Assembly: GCA_934085875.1 (NCBI GenBank)
Contig: CAKOHQ010000021.1
Span: forward strand, 1 to 20,890
Direction of reading: 5' to 3'
DNA: 20,890 nucleotides
From: an uncultured Bacilli bacterium
Lineage (GTDB): Bacteria; Bacillota_I; Bacilli_A; RF39; UBA660
A program made the translations under genes and the position numbers. The notes below the pieces were generated by a model, which searched no databases, had not been told where the DNA came from, and worked only from the letters and a program-made list of their open reading frames with translations. Shown here piece by piece: positions 1 to 8,505 of the stretch. Position 1 is the first letter of the stretch; each line of letters starts with the position of its first letter.

Positions 1-137
1 GCATTACAAAGTAAATGCTCTACTTAAATTAATTTTAACATCATAATAATGATGTGTCAATATATTTTTTTTTACGAAAAATGTACAAATATATATTTAC
101 AATAAAAATAAAAAAAGTTATACCTTTATTAAGGTAG

Positions 138-548
138 AAATATCAAAATGAAACAAACGATTATTCAAGGTATACAGTAAATGTTACAACATTAAAAAAT
201 GGAAACAAAACAAATGGAAATTTAACTTACCCAATTGGTTTGCTTTCTGTTGATGAGGTCGTATATGCCGGAATAGGTGGAAAAATTTTAAAAAATTCGA
301 ATTTTTATTTATATAATTCTACTATAATAACTAAATATTGTTCCTTTTTACTAACACCTTGTGAGTTTGATTCGCTGAGTATCGCTCGTCCTTATTGTTT
401 TGAAAATACAGATGGTAATATAAGTAAAGAAAACACACATAATAGTAGAGGAGAAAGTTTTCGACTTAGTATCAATTTAAAGGCTGATATACTAGTACTG
501 AGTGGAGATGGAACGCAAGAAAATTCATATACATTAAAATTAAAATAG
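138..548 (+). pseudogene. 3' remnant of a prepilin-like surface protein gene
   Basis: An open frame runs from just after an in-frame TAG at 135-137 to the TAG at 546-548. It has no ATG, and the only candidate start (TTG at 240) has no Shine-Dalgarno sequence and lies inside homologous sequence. The translated stretch contains LTYPIGLLSVDEVVYAGIGG and ends with INLKADILVLSGDGTQENSY. I recognise this as the C-terminal module of large prepilin-type surface proteins common in uncultured low-GC gut Bacilli, where it reads roughly YPIGL-TADEV-YAG ... INLKADV-ISGGDGT-NPY. The intact gene at 3653-5407 ends with the same layout in a diverged form. The N-terminal pilin segment and central part are missing, and no matching frame is seen in bases 1-137. 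It is therefore most likely a decayed or recombination-derived fragment. A short unrelated reading frame with a possible ribosome site (AAGGTAG, ATG at 148) ends at 180 and is probably meaningless. Confidence 0.6.
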
Positions 549-578
549 ATTGGTTTTTTGAAACTAATTTATTTTTTT
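549..578 (+). terminator. Rho-independent terminator after the prepilin remnant
   Basis: ATTGGTTT (549-556) pairs with AAACTAAT (561-568), 8 bp with one G-T wobble around a TTTG loop. A T-rich tract to 578 follows. It begins right after the TAG stop of the remnant, which supports that this fragment was once a real gene end. Confidence 0.7.
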
Positions 579-606
579 GTTGTATATATTTTTTTAAATA
601 TATGAT
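577..606 (+). promoter_or_regulatory. Putative sigma-A promoter for the nucleoside phosphorylase gene
   Basis: A possible -35 TTGTTG (577-582) and -10 TATGAT (601-606) are 18 bp apart, with the coding start about 29 bp downstream. The -35 overlaps the T tract of the preceding terminator. Confidence 0.45.
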
Positions 607-634
607 AGAATTAAATATAGAATAGAGGTATTGT

Positions 635-1861
635 ATGAATATTATTGATATTATTAATAAAAAAAGATTGGGTAAAGAATTAGATTATAAAGAATTAGAT
701 TATGCTTTTAATGGATATTTAAATAAATATATCGAAGACTATCAAATGTCTAGTTTATTAATGGCTATTGTAATAAATGGAATGACATTGGATGAAACTA
801 TACATTTAACTGATATATTCATTAAAAGTGGTGAAATATATGATTTAAGTAGTGTTAATGATGTCATAATTGACAAACACTCTACTGGTGGTGTTGGAGA
901 TTCAACCACATTAGTCGTTGGCCCAATTGTTGCCGCTTGTGGTTGTCATATGGCTAAAATAAGTGGTAAAGGGTTAGGAATAACTGGAGGTACAATAGAC
1001 AAATTAGAAAGTATTCCAGGTTTCAAAACAAATTTAAATAAAAAAGAATTTATAAATAATTTAAAAAAAGTTGGGTTTGTAGATTCTTCACAAACAAAAA
1101 AATTAGTTCCTTTAGATAAAATAATATATAACTTAAGAAATAATAGTGGAACAACTGAATCTTTACCATTAATTGCATCAAGTATAATGTCTAAAAAAAT
1201 AGCTAGTGGAGCTGATATAATATTAATAGACATAAAAGTTGGAAAAGGTGCTTTAATAAAAACAAAAAAAGATGCAAAAATATTAAGTAGTTGGATGAAA
1301 GAAATAGGAAAGATATATAATAAAAAAGTAGTTACATTAATAACAGATATGAATATGCCTTTATCAAATAGTATTGGTAATAAATTAGAAGTAGAAGAAG
1401 CTATGAATGTATTAAAAGGTGAAAAATGTAGATTATATGATGTTTCAAAAGAAATAGCTAGTATATTAATATCACTTGCTAAAAATATTACAATACAAGA
1501 AGCTCAATATTTAGTTGACGAAGTAATAAATAATAAGAAAGCTTATAATAAATTTATTGAATTTTGTGAAGCACAAGGTGGTAATGTAAAAAAATTAAAA
1601 ATTAATGCAAATGTAAAAGTTATTAAAAGCCAAAAGAATGGAATATTAAAATCAATAAACGCTCTTAAAATTGGAGAATTATCTGTTAAACTAGGTGCAG
1701 GTAAAATAAATGATAAAGAAAATATTGATTATGATGCTGGTATTAAATTATTTAAAGATATTGGAGATACAATAAAAAAAGGTGATATACTTGCTACGCT
1801 TTATACTAATAAAAATATTAAAATAAATAAAGAAGATATAAATTGTTTTGAAATACAATAA
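635..1861 (+). CDS. pdp: Pyrimidine-nucleoside (thymidine) phosphorylase
   Basis: Cytosolic nucleoside phosphorylase class II enzyme that reversibly cleaves thymidine, deoxyuridine or uridine with phosphate to free base and (deoxy)ribose 1-phosphate, for nucleoside salvage. The phosphate-binding KHSTGGVGD motif is at residues 81-89 and the family signature SGKGLGITGGTIDKLES at 110-126. The usual Arg at position 3 of that signature is Lys here. The substrate-site segments YNLRNNSGTTES and PLIASSIMSKK follow, with the expected Arg, Ser and Lys, then the DIKVGKGA loop. The protein has 408 residues, slightly shorter than the usual 430-440, and the shortening lies in the C-terminal alpha/beta domain. 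The start ATG has an AGAGGT ribosome site. Substrate preference (pdp versus deoA type) cannot be told from the sequence alone. No other deoxyribonucleoside catabolic genes are adjacent. Confidence 0.93.
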   Translation: MNIIDIINKKRLGKELDYKELDYAFNGYLNKYIEDYQMSSLLMAIVINGMTLDETIHLTDIFIKSGEIYDLSSVNDVIIDKHSTGGVGDSTTLVVGPIVAACGCHMAKISGKGLGITGGTIDKLESIPGFKTNLNKKEFINNLKKVGFVDSSQTKKLVPLDKIIYNLRNNSGTTESLPLIASSIMSKKIASGADIILIDIKVGKGALIKTKKDAKILSSWMKEIGKIYNKKVVTLITDMNMPLSNSIGNKLEVEEAMNVLKGEKCRLYDVSKEIASILISLAKNITIQEAQYLVDEVINNKKAYNKFIEFCEAQGGNVKKLKINANVKVIKSQKNGILKSINALKIGELSVKLGAGKINDKENIDYDAGIKLFKDIGDTIKKGDILATLYTNKNIKINKEDINCFEIQ

Positions 1862-1871
1862 ATGATATAAT
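1843..1871 (+). promoter_or_regulatory. Promoter for the HerA-type ATPase gene
   Basis: TTGTTT (1843-1848) and TATAAT (1866-1871) have an ideal 17-bp spacer and a TG extension (TGA immediately before the -10). The -35 lies inside the last codons of the phosphorylase gene, so the ATPase and prepilin genes can be expressed independently of it. Confidence 0.7.
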
Positions 1872-1896
1872 ATATATAATAGAAGGAGTTAAATAT

Positions 1897-3651
1897 ATGT
1901 TTGGTAAAATTTTAAATATAACTGATAAAAGTATAGAAATAGAAATTAATAATAATGCAAATGTTATACCTAATCTAATGAATTTACACGTAATATTTGA
2001 AAGTGAAAATACTAAATTGTTAGGTGAAGTAAGAAATGTTTTAGAAGGAAAAATATATGTAGATTTAAAAGGACAATTTATTGGTGAAAAATTTATACAA
2101 GGTACTATAAAAAAACCATCATTAAATAGTAGTATAAGATTAATAAATGATGAGGAATTAAATATAATACTTGGTAATGATAATATTAATAATATTTATA
2201 TAGGTAAAAGTCCAATATATCCAAATAAAAATATATATGTAAGTATAAATGATTTATTTTCAAATCATTTATCTATATTTGGTAATTCAGGAAGTGGTAA
2301 GAGTTGTAGTGTATCAAGAATTATACAAAATATATTTTTAAATAAAAATTTTTTAACTTATAATGCTAATTTATTTTTCTTTGATGCATATGGAGAATAT
2401 AAAAATGCTTTTAAAGATTTATCTAATATAAATCCTAATTATCAATATAAATTTTTAACTACTAATCCTGTTGATCAAAATGATGGTAGATTAGTTATCC
2501 CGATATATTTATTAAGTATAGATGATTTATCTCTTCTATTAGAAGTTGAAAATCATTCTCAAATAACTATAATTGAAAGAATGTATAAATTAGTTAGAAT
2601 ATTTTCTAGAAATGATGATACTGCAAAAAAATTAAAAAATCATTTAATTGCGAAAGCTATTATGAGTATATTATTTTCTAATAAATCAGCTAGTGCTAAA
2701 AAATCAGATATATTTAGTATAATTGCTAATACAGGTACAGAAGAATTTAATTTGAAGGCTGAACTTCAAGGTGTTGGATATACTAGAGTATTTAGTGAAT
2801 GTTTTGGTATTGATAGAAATGGAGAATTTGGAGAATCTGTTTTATTGAATGAATATTTAAATAAATTTATTGATGATAATTTAGAAAGTACAATTACAAT
2901 TCCTGATCAAGCATATTTTACGTTAAATGATCTAGCAAATGCTTTGAATTTTACTTTAATTGGTGAAGGTTTTCAAGATAATCAAACTATGCAAGATAGT
3001 GCAATTATAATGAAGGTTAGACTTAATTCTTTAATAAATAGTAGTAATAATGCTTTCTTTAATGCCAAAGAATATGTTAATTTAGATAATTATATATCTA
3101 GTTTAATTATGAATAATAATAAACGTAGTCAAATAATAAATGTTAATTTAGAAGGAATAGATGACAATCTTGCTAAAGTTATAGTTAAGATATTATCTAA
3201 AATGTTATTTGATTTTGCTAAATCTAGAACTGATAGAGCAAGTATACCATTTCATTTATTTATAGAAGAAGCACATAGATATGTTGTTAAAGATAATGAT
3301 GTATTTTTACTTGGATATAATATATTTGAACGTATAGCTAAAGAGGGTAGAAAATATGGGGTTATATTAGATTTAGTTAGTCAAAGACCTGTTGAAATAA
3401 GTGATACGGTTGTTTCACAAATGTCTAATTTTCTAATACTTAAAATGACTCATCCAAAAGATTTAGAATATATTGAAAAAATGTTACCAAATATTAGTGG
3501 TGATGTAATAGATAAATTAAATTCTTTACAACCAGGTACATTAGTTGCATTTGGTAGTGCTTTTAAAATACCTTTATTAATTAAAATGGATATGCCAGAT
3601 CCTACACCATATTCATCAAATTGTGATATTGTTAATCGTTGGAGAGGATAA
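1897..3651 (+). CDS. HerA/DUF87-type P-loop ATPase
   Basis: A 584-residue ATPase of the HerA/FtsK superfamily. The N-terminal beta-rich region (about 1-100) resembles the HAS-barrel of HerA proteins. Walker A GNSGSGKS is at 129-136. Walker B with adjacent acidic residues is in HLFIEEAHRYV at about 452-462, and the HerA-typical SQRP-V-EIS motif is at about 495. Characterised archaeal HerA proteins form hexamers that pump or unwind DNA with NurA nuclease, but no nuclease gene is adjacent here. Bacterial DUF87 ATPases also occur in defence islands and with secretion systems, so the role is open. The start has a strong AGAAGGAG site. The stop codon is one base from the ATG of the prepilin-like gene, and that gene's ribosome site lies inside this one. 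This arrangement implies coupled translation. Confidence 0.8.
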   Translation: MFGKILNITDKSIEIEINNNANVIPNLMNLHVIFESENTKLLGEVRNVLEGKIYVDLKGQFIGEKFIQGTIKKPSLNSSIRLINDEELNIILGNDNINNIYIGKSPIYPNKNIYVSINDLFSNHLSIFGNSGSGKSCSVSRIIQNIFLNKNFLTYNANLFFFDAYGEYKNAFKDLSNINPNYQYKFLTTNPVDQNDGRLVIPIYLLSIDDLSLLLEVENHSQITIIERMYKLVRIFSRNDDTAKKLKNHLIAKAIMSILFSNKSASAKKSDIFSIIANTGTEEFNLKAELQGVGYTRVFSECFGIDRNGEFGESVLLNEYLNKFIDDNLESTITIPDQAYFTLNDLANALNFTLIGEGFQDNQTMQDSAIIMKVRLNSLINSSNNAFFNAKEYVNLDNYISSLIMNNNKRSQIINVNLEGIDDNLAKVIVKILSKMLFDFAKSRTDRASIPFHLFIEEAHRYVVKDNDVFLLGYNIFERIAKEGRKYGVILDLVSQRPVEISDTVVSQMSNFLILKMTHPKDLEYIEKMLPNISGDVIDKLNSLQPGTLVAFGSAFKIPLLIKMDMPDPTPYSSNCDIVNRWRG

Positions 3652-3652
3652 T

Positions 3653-5407
3653 ATGAAGAACAAAAAAGGTTTTACAATAATAGAAATAATTGTTTGTATT
3701 GCAATTATTTCTGCAATTTCTATTTCATCCATAATAATATTAAAAAATCGTAACGATAATAATATAAATAAAATAAGTAAAAAGATTCTTACATCTGCAC
3801 AAGTTTATGCTAATATGGAAAAAGATGAAAATGGTTATACATACATGAATAAAATTGCAAAAGGAGCAAAGGGTGTTAAAATACCTTTAATGTCTCTTGT
3901 AAATAAAGGATATGTAGAAAAAGATGATGCTGAATACATTTACAAACATGCAAATACAGATAAAGGTGATGGAGATTATTATGTATTATTAGTTGAAGGT
4001 ACTCAAACAAAACCAGCTGACGGTGACAACTCATATTGCGATGTTGAAGAAATTCAAACTATTGCTTCTTGGATGTCTGAAAATAAACCTGTTTATTTAT
4101 GTAATAAAGTAAATACTATTAATAATACTCCTAACATTATTGAAGTAAAACAATTTATTACTAATGCTATGTCAGTGTCTTTAGATAAATTTGCTGTTTC
4201 TAAAGAATATTATGATGCTGCTTCTAACAAAGATAATTTAACATACGAGGAAAATGGAGTATTCTTATGGTATGATGAACAAAGTAAAGTAAGATATTTT
4301 TATTATAGAGGAGCAGTAGAAAATAATTATTTAAAATTTGGCAAAGATAAAAATAATAATGATTTAATATGGCGTATAGTATGGTTAAATGATAATAATC
4401 TTATGAAATTAGTTTTAGATGATGCAATACCATTAACTGTTAAAGATATTAATGGTAATAATTATGAATTAAATGTAAATGATTCTTTTATTTCTTTTAA
4501 TAAATATAAAAATTTTAGTTATAGAAATGGTTTTGATAAATTACAATTATCAAAAACTTTATTAACAGATGATGAAAATTGTAGAAACTCATTAGATAGC
4601 GCTAATAGTTGCACATACAAAAAAATATTATCTGATGGTGAAGCAATATATAATTACAGTATAGAAAGTGTTGATGGTAATTTTTTTATAAATCAGCTAA
4701 CAAATTGGTATAAAAATGATACAAATTTATCTACCTATGAAGAAACTTTATTAAATAACAAAAATTTTTGTTTTAACACTTCTTACAGAAGAATGAATAA
4801 CTCAGAAGGTAATTATATAAATTATAAGTACTATTATAATGATAGTTTAGCATCATACATGGAAAATTTTTTCTGTAGAAAAGGTGATTATTATAGAGGT
4901 TATGATAGCACTGAGATAGTAAATAGTAATTATGATAAATATTATGGCTTTTTAAATTATGGTGATCTAATAAGATCTGGTGTTATTTCTGGTCAAATAA
5001 GTAATGGTTCGTATAGCGGAAATTATCTATTAAAAAATAACAAGCCATTTGTATTAAATGAAGAAAAATATTTTAATAATGAACGCATTTATCATAATAG
5101 CAATCACGATAATAGTGCTGACAGTATTACAAACTATGTTGATTATTATTATGTTGATTCCGGAATAAATTCTAAAACTTTTATCAAATATATGTACGAT
5201 GTTAGTAAAAATACTTCAATTACTTTTTCTCCTAGTAATAATGAGGTTACAGAAACATATTCTTTGCAAAGAGATTATACTATATTTAACCAATTATCTA
5301 TCAGTGCCAATTATATGAAACCAGCTATAATTTTAGATATATCTAATTCTAACTTAAAAGGAAATGGCACAAATGATAAAGATATATATGAACTTGTACA
5401 AAAATAA
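3653..5407 (+). CDS. Prepilin-type surface protein with type IV pilin N-terminus
   Basis: A 584-residue protein beginning with a class III (type IV pilin-like) leader. It has a short basic MKNKKG, a predicted prepilin-peptidase cut after Gly6, Phe7 as mature residue 1, Glu at mature position 5, and a hydrophobic helix to about residue 30. Substrates of this kind are cut by a prepilin peptidase and assembled or anchored at the membrane. The large exported part contains a segment like FGKDKNNNDLIWRIVWLND (about residues 230-250). The C-terminus YMKPAIILDISNSN plus GNGT resembles the ending of the fragment at 138-548. I place the start at the ATG 3653, which has a GGAGAGG site, rather than at the upstream in-frame codon at 3623, because the leader begins there. 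No prepilin peptidase, assembly ATPase or platform gene is in the window. The precise role is unknown; adhesin or pilus-like surface protein is plausible. Confidence 0.78.
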   Translation: MKNKKGFTIIEIIVCIAIISAISISSIIILKNRNDNNINKISKKILTSAQVYANMEKDENGYTYMNKIAKGAKGVKIPLMSLVNKGYVEKDDAEYIYKHANTDKGDGDYYVLLVEGTQTKPADGDNSYCDVEEIQTIASWMSENKPVYLCNKVNTINNTPNIIEVKQFITNAMSVSLDKFAVSKEYYDAASNKDNLTYEENGVFLWYDEQSKVRYFYYRGAVENNYLKFGKDKNNNDLIWRIVWLNDNNLMKLVLDDAIPLTVKDINGNNYELNVNDSFISFNKYKNFSYRNGFDKLQLSKTLLTDDENCRNSLDSANSCTYKKILSDGEAIYNYSIESVDGNFFINQLTNWYKNDTNLSTYEETLLNNKNFCFNTSYRRMNNSEGNYINYKYYYNDSLASYMENFFCRKGDYYRGYDSTEIVNSNYDKYYGFLNYGDLIRSGVISGQISNGSYSGNYLLKNNKPFVLNEEKYFNNERIYHNSNHDNSADSITNYVDYYYVDSGINSKTFIKYMYDVSKNTSITFSPSNNEVTETYSLQRDYTIFNQLSISANYMKPAIILDISNSNLKGNGTNDKDIYELVQK

Positions 5408-5421
5408 AATTAATAATTTAT

Positions 5422-5453
5422 AAAGAATATTTGTGATTAAATGTTCTTTTTTT
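5422..5453 (+). terminator. Rho-independent terminator after the prepilin gene
   Basis: AAAGAATATTT (5422-5432) pairs with AAATGTTCTTT (5439-5449), an 11-bp stem with one wobble around a 6-nt loop. A T tract follows. Confidence 0.8.
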
Positions 5454-5481
5454 CTTGTTTTAATATAAAATATGTTATACT
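5452..5481 (+). promoter_or_regulatory. Extended -10 promoter for the hemW-type gene
   Basis: The -10 TATACT (5476-5481) is preceded by TGT, giving an extended -10. A -35 candidate is TTCTTG (5452-5457, 18-bp spacer) or TTGTTT (5455-5460, 15-bp spacer). The start codon is about 19 bp downstream. Confidence 0.5.
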
Positions 5482-5499
5482 AATATTAGGAGGTATAAT

Positions 5500-6582
5500 A
5501 TGAAGTCAATGTATATTCACATACCTTTTTGCAAGTCTATTTGTACTTATTGTGATTTTTGTAAACAATTATATAATGAAACTAATATAAATAAATATTT
5601 AGATGCTTTAAATGAAGAAATAAAAGATAGGTATAATGGAGAAGAATTAGATACATTATATATTGGTGGAGGTACACCTAGCTCTTTAAATATTATGCAA
5701 CTAAATAAATTATTTAATATATTAAAACAATTAAAAATTAATAATATTAAAGAATATACTTTTGAATGTAATGTTAATGATATAACAGAAGAATTGATAG
5801 ATTTATTGATAAAAAATAAAGTTAATAGAATAAGTTTAGGTGTAGAATCATTCAATAAAGAAAAATTAAAGTTTATGGAACGTTTTTCTGATTATAATGA
5901 TGTTAAGAATAAAATAGACATGATTAGGAATAAAGGTTTATATAATATTAATGTAGATTTAATGTATGCTATACCTAATGAAACTTTAAAAGATTTAAAA
6001 GAAGATTTAAATTTAATATTGAAATTAAAACCTACTCATATAAGTACTTATAGTCTTATCTTAGAAGAATATACTAAATTAAGTATAAATAATGTTAAAC
6101 CTATTGATGAAGAATTAGAATATGAAATGTATAATTATATAGTTAATAAATTAAAAAAGAAAAAATATAAACATTATGAAATTAGTAATTTTTCACTTGA
6201 AGGATATGAATCTATACATAATTTGAATTATTGGAATAATGAAGAATATTATGGGTTTGGATTAGGTGCTAGTGGTTATATAGATGGTATAAGATATGAA
6301 AATACTAAAAATATAAATAAATATTTTGAATATAATTTTGTAAATAAACAAGAGATAGTTGGGTTAAGGGAAAAAGAAGAAAATGAATTGATGTTAGGTT
6401 TTAGAAAGACAAAAGGTATTAGTTTAGAAGAGTTTTATAATAAGTATAATGTTAATATGCAGGATGTATTTCCTATTAAACCACTTTTAAAAAATAAAGA
6501 CTTGATTTATAAAGATGGATATGTTTTTATAAATCCTACAAAGTTATATGTAATGAATGAAATATTATTAAAATTAATATAG
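5500..6582 (+). CDS. hemW: HemW-like radical SAM protein (coproporphyrinogen oxidase-related)
   Basis: Radical S-adenosylmethionine protein of the HemN/HemW family. The [4Fe-4S] cluster motif CX3CX2C is Cys11, Cys15 and Cys18, within YIHIPFCKSICTYCDF. The SAM-binding YIGGGTPS follows at about 56-63, and the downstream segments NRISLGVESF and NVDLMYAIPNET are typical. At 360 residues it matches HemW, which lacks the extra N-terminal part of true HemN oxidases. HemW is a haem chaperone in the studied cases, so the old 'coproporphyrinogen III oxidase' label should be avoided. No haem synthesis gene is visible here. A further Cys at 21 follows the cluster motif. The start has an AGGAGGT site. The gene's stop codon overlaps the AGGAGG site of the next gene, indicating an operon. 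Confidence 0.88.
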   Translation: MKSMYIHIPFCKSICTYCDFCKQLYNETNINKYLDALNEEIKDRYNGEELDTLYIGGGTPSSLNIMQLNKLFNILKQLKINNIKEYTFECNVNDITEELIDLLIKNKVNRISLGVESFNKEKLKFMERFSDYNDVKNKIDMIRNKGLYNINVDLMYAIPNETLKDLKEDLNLILKLKPTHISTYSLILEEYTKLSINNVKPIDEELEYEMYNYIVNKLKKKKYKHYEISNFSLEGYESIHNLNYWNNEEYYGFGLGASGYIDGIRYENTKNINKYFEYNFVNKQEIVGLREKEENELMLGFRKTKGISLEEFYNKYNVNMQDVFPIKPLLKNKDLIYKDGYVFINPTKLYVMNEILLKLI

Positions 6583-6591
6583 GAGGAAATT

Positions 6592-6939
6592 ATGAAAAAT
6601 AATAGAATAGAAAAAGAAATTGATATAGAAGTAGTTGCTTCAATTTTAGAAAAAATTGCATTAGGTGGAATATATAATTTAACTAATTTTGCTAGTATGT
6701 TAATAGATGAATCTGTTGATTCAATTAATTTGGTAGGAAAATTACCTGAAATAGAAGCTGAATTAAATAGGCAATATCCAAACATTAAAAGATTAATTGG
6801 CCCTATTCATGGAGAATTACATGAAGGATATACTGATTTTATAGTTGAGCAATATAGAAAAACATATGGAGATAAAATTACTTTTTTAGTTTATCCAAAA
6901 AAAGAAAAAAAATTAAAACCTTTTCATTTTAAATATTAA
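6592..6939 (+). CDS. Small conserved-looking protein of unknown function
   Basis: A 115-residue soluble protein that I do not recognise. It has an AGGAGG ribosome site overlapping the hemW-like stop codon and nine bases separate the genes, so it is surely co-transcribed. The N-terminal two thirds look helical and contain VASILEKIALGGIYNL; the middle carries a GPIHGELHEGYTDF stretch with two His and acidic residues. The C-terminus is very basic (KKEKKLKPFHFKY). There are no membrane segments, signal peptide or Cys residues. Codon use matches the neighbours. A metal or nucleic-acid role could be imagined from the His and Lys residues, but nothing supports it firmly. Confidence 0.75.
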   Translation: MKNNRIEKEIDIEVVASILEKIALGGIYNLTNFASMLIDESVDSINLVGKLPEIEAELNRQYPNIKRLIGPIHGELHEGYTDFIVEQYRKTYGDKITFLVYPKKEKKLKPFHFKY

Positions 6940-6949
6940 GAAAAAAATC

Positions 6950-6977
6950 TTGTATTTTTAAATATATATGATAAAAT
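6950..6977 (+). promoter_or_regulatory. Promoter for the cadherin-like surface protein gene
   Basis: TTGTAT (6950-6955) and TAAAAT (6972-6977) have a 16-bp spacer, and a TGA triplet precedes the -10 as an extended element. The start codon lies about 27 bp downstream. Confidence 0.5.
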
Positions 6978-7004
6978 GTTATTAGAATAAAGGATGTGTT
7001 TAAA

Positions 7005-8468
7005 TTGAAAAAAAGTTTTAAATATTTGTTAGTTGGAGTATGTATTAGTACAGTATGTCCATTTGTTTGCAATGCTTCTACTATGACAATTAGTGGTAAT
7101 GATTCTGGGACTAATGTTGCAAAATATGATTTAATGTATACTGGTTCTGAAGAAGATGATACTACTCTTAGTTTTGATGTTGTAACAAACACTAATTTAA
7201 AACCAAAGGTTCAAAAGAATGAAGAAGCTGGAATAATAGGTGAATGTAATGATAGTGGAAGTTGCTTTTTCAAACTACCAGCAAATTATACTGCTGGTAA
7301 AGAAATAAAGATAGCTACTATCGAACTTACTAATACAACTACTGAAGAAATTTCACCAACAATAACTGTAAATATGAATGGAGAAAAGAAAGCAGATCGA
7401 AGTAATTTTAAATTATCACCAGGTCAAACCGCTAAACCAAAAAGCAATAATGCAAATTTAACAAACCTTGCATTATCAGTTGGTAATTTGGATAAGACAT
7501 TCGATAAAAATATATATGAATATACTATTACTGGCATAAAGGATACTATTAATTCAGTTACAATTAATCCAACTTGTGATAATTGTGAAATAAAAATGAC
7601 TTGTCCTGATGGTGGATGTAGTATATCAAATACAAAAAGAATCTCATTACAATCTGGTGCAAATTTAGTACATATAAATGTTACTAGTGAAGATGGAACA
7701 GCTAATAAAACTTATAAATTAAATATATATAGAGGTGAAGTTACAACTAGTTCTGCATATTTACAAAATCTAACTATTAAAGATGTTGTTTTAACTCCTA
7801 CATTTAATTCTATGACAAATGATTACTCTGGTTTATTAGATAAAGATTTAAAAGAGTTAGATATAACTACTATCACTGAAGATCCAACAGCTAATGTAGA
7901 AATAAAAGGTAATAAAGATTTAAAGGATGGAGAAAATGTAATTACTATAACTGTTACAAGTAGTGATGGAGAAAATAAACAAGTTTACACAATAAAAATA
8001 ACTAAAGATATTAAAAAAGAAGATAAGAGTAAAAATGTCACAAAGGTAGTTAAAAAGAAAAAGAATAATACATGGTTAATTATATTATTATCTGTATTAG
8101 GTTTAGGAATAATAGTTGGTGTTTTCTTATTAATATTTAAAAAGAAAAAGAATAAAAAAGATAAGAATGATAAAAATAATAAGAATAATAATAAATCTAA
8201 TGAAAAACAAACCAATAATAATGATGATAAAAATGAATTAGATATGTTAGAAGAAAGTAAATATAATGTATATGGTGATGAAATTAATACTGATGATTTA
8301 TTAGATGATATGGAAGAATCTGATATTGAAAAAGAAAATACAGATACATTAAGAATATTAGAAGAAACTAAACGTCAAATGAGAGAAGAACCTAAACAAG
8401 ATGTTGATGATGCTTTAGATGATTTAATGAAAACCAAAAAATTAGAACTTGGAGATTTAGACTTTTAA
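7005..8468 (+). CDS. Membrane-anchored surface protein with cadherin-like beta-sandwich domains
   Basis: About 487 residues. A Sec signal peptide (MKKSFKYLLVGVCISTVC..., likely cut after VCNA) is followed by a cohesin-like beta region (to about 140). Two cadherin-like beta-sandwich repeats lie at roughly 150-243 and 251-335; each has the L-nL-l---g----f----YeY motif and a final GxNxIxIxVTSxDG-Y-I strand. A Lys-rich linker precedes one transmembrane helix (about 356-378). A Lys/Asn-rich then strongly acidic cytoplasmic tail of about 105 residues ends the protein. Cys pairs in the first domain (CDNC, CPDGGC) are unusual. I prefer the TTG at 7005, since the leader begins MKK and the AAGGA site is 10-11 bases upstream; GTG at 6996 is too close to that site. 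The likely role is adhesion or cell-envelope interaction with an inward-facing acidic tail of unknown partner. Confidence 0.78.
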   Translation: MKKSFKYLLVGVCISTVCPFVCNASTMTISGNDSGTNVAKYDLMYTGSEEDDTTLSFDVVTNTNLKPKVQKNEEAGIIGECNDSGSCFFKLPANYTAGKEIKIATIELTNTTTEEISPTITVNMNGEKKADRSNFKLSPGQTAKPKSNNANLTNLALSVGNLDKTFDKNIYEYTITGIKDTINSVTINPTCDNCEIKMTCPDGGCSISNTKRISLQSGANLVHINVTSEDGTANKTYKLNIYRGEVTTSSAYLQNLTIKDVVLTPTFNSMTNDYSGLLDKDLKELDITTITEDPTANVEIKGNKDLKDGENVITITVTSSDGENKQVYTIKITKDIKKEDKSKNVTKVVKKKKNNTWLIILLSVLGLGIIVGVFLLIFKKKKNKKDKNDKNNKNNNKSNEKQTNNNDDKNELDMLEESKYNVYGDEINTDDLLDDMEESDIEKENTDTLRILEETKRQMREEPKQDVDDALDDLMKTKKLELGDLDF

Positions 8469-8474
8469 TTAATA

Positions 8475-8505
8475 CACCTGAATATAATTATTTAGGTGGT
8501 TTTTT
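8475..8505 (+). terminator. Terminator hairpin that contains the next gene's ribosome site
   Basis: CACCTGAA (8475-8482) pairs with TTTAGGTG (8491-8498), 8 bp with one wobble. TTTTTT (8500-8505) follows directly. The right arm includes the AGGTGG ribosome site of the gene starting at 8506, so the same hairpin could end transcription and mask translation. Confidence 0.65.

Noticed and set aside
38..73. Hairpin at 38-55 with a T run as a terminator
   Set aside because: ACATCAT/ATGATGT is a fair stem, but the T run starts 8-9 bases later and no gene is seen ending just upstream, so it is not called.
946..1233. Minus-strand frame of 95 codons inside the phosphorylase gene
   Set aside because: A shadow of a well supported conserved gene; no ribosome site and no recognisable protein.
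3623..3652. Prepilin gene start ten codons upstream
   Set aside because: It would put a longer leader before MKNKKGF, overlap the ATPase end and lose the GGAGAGG ribosome site.
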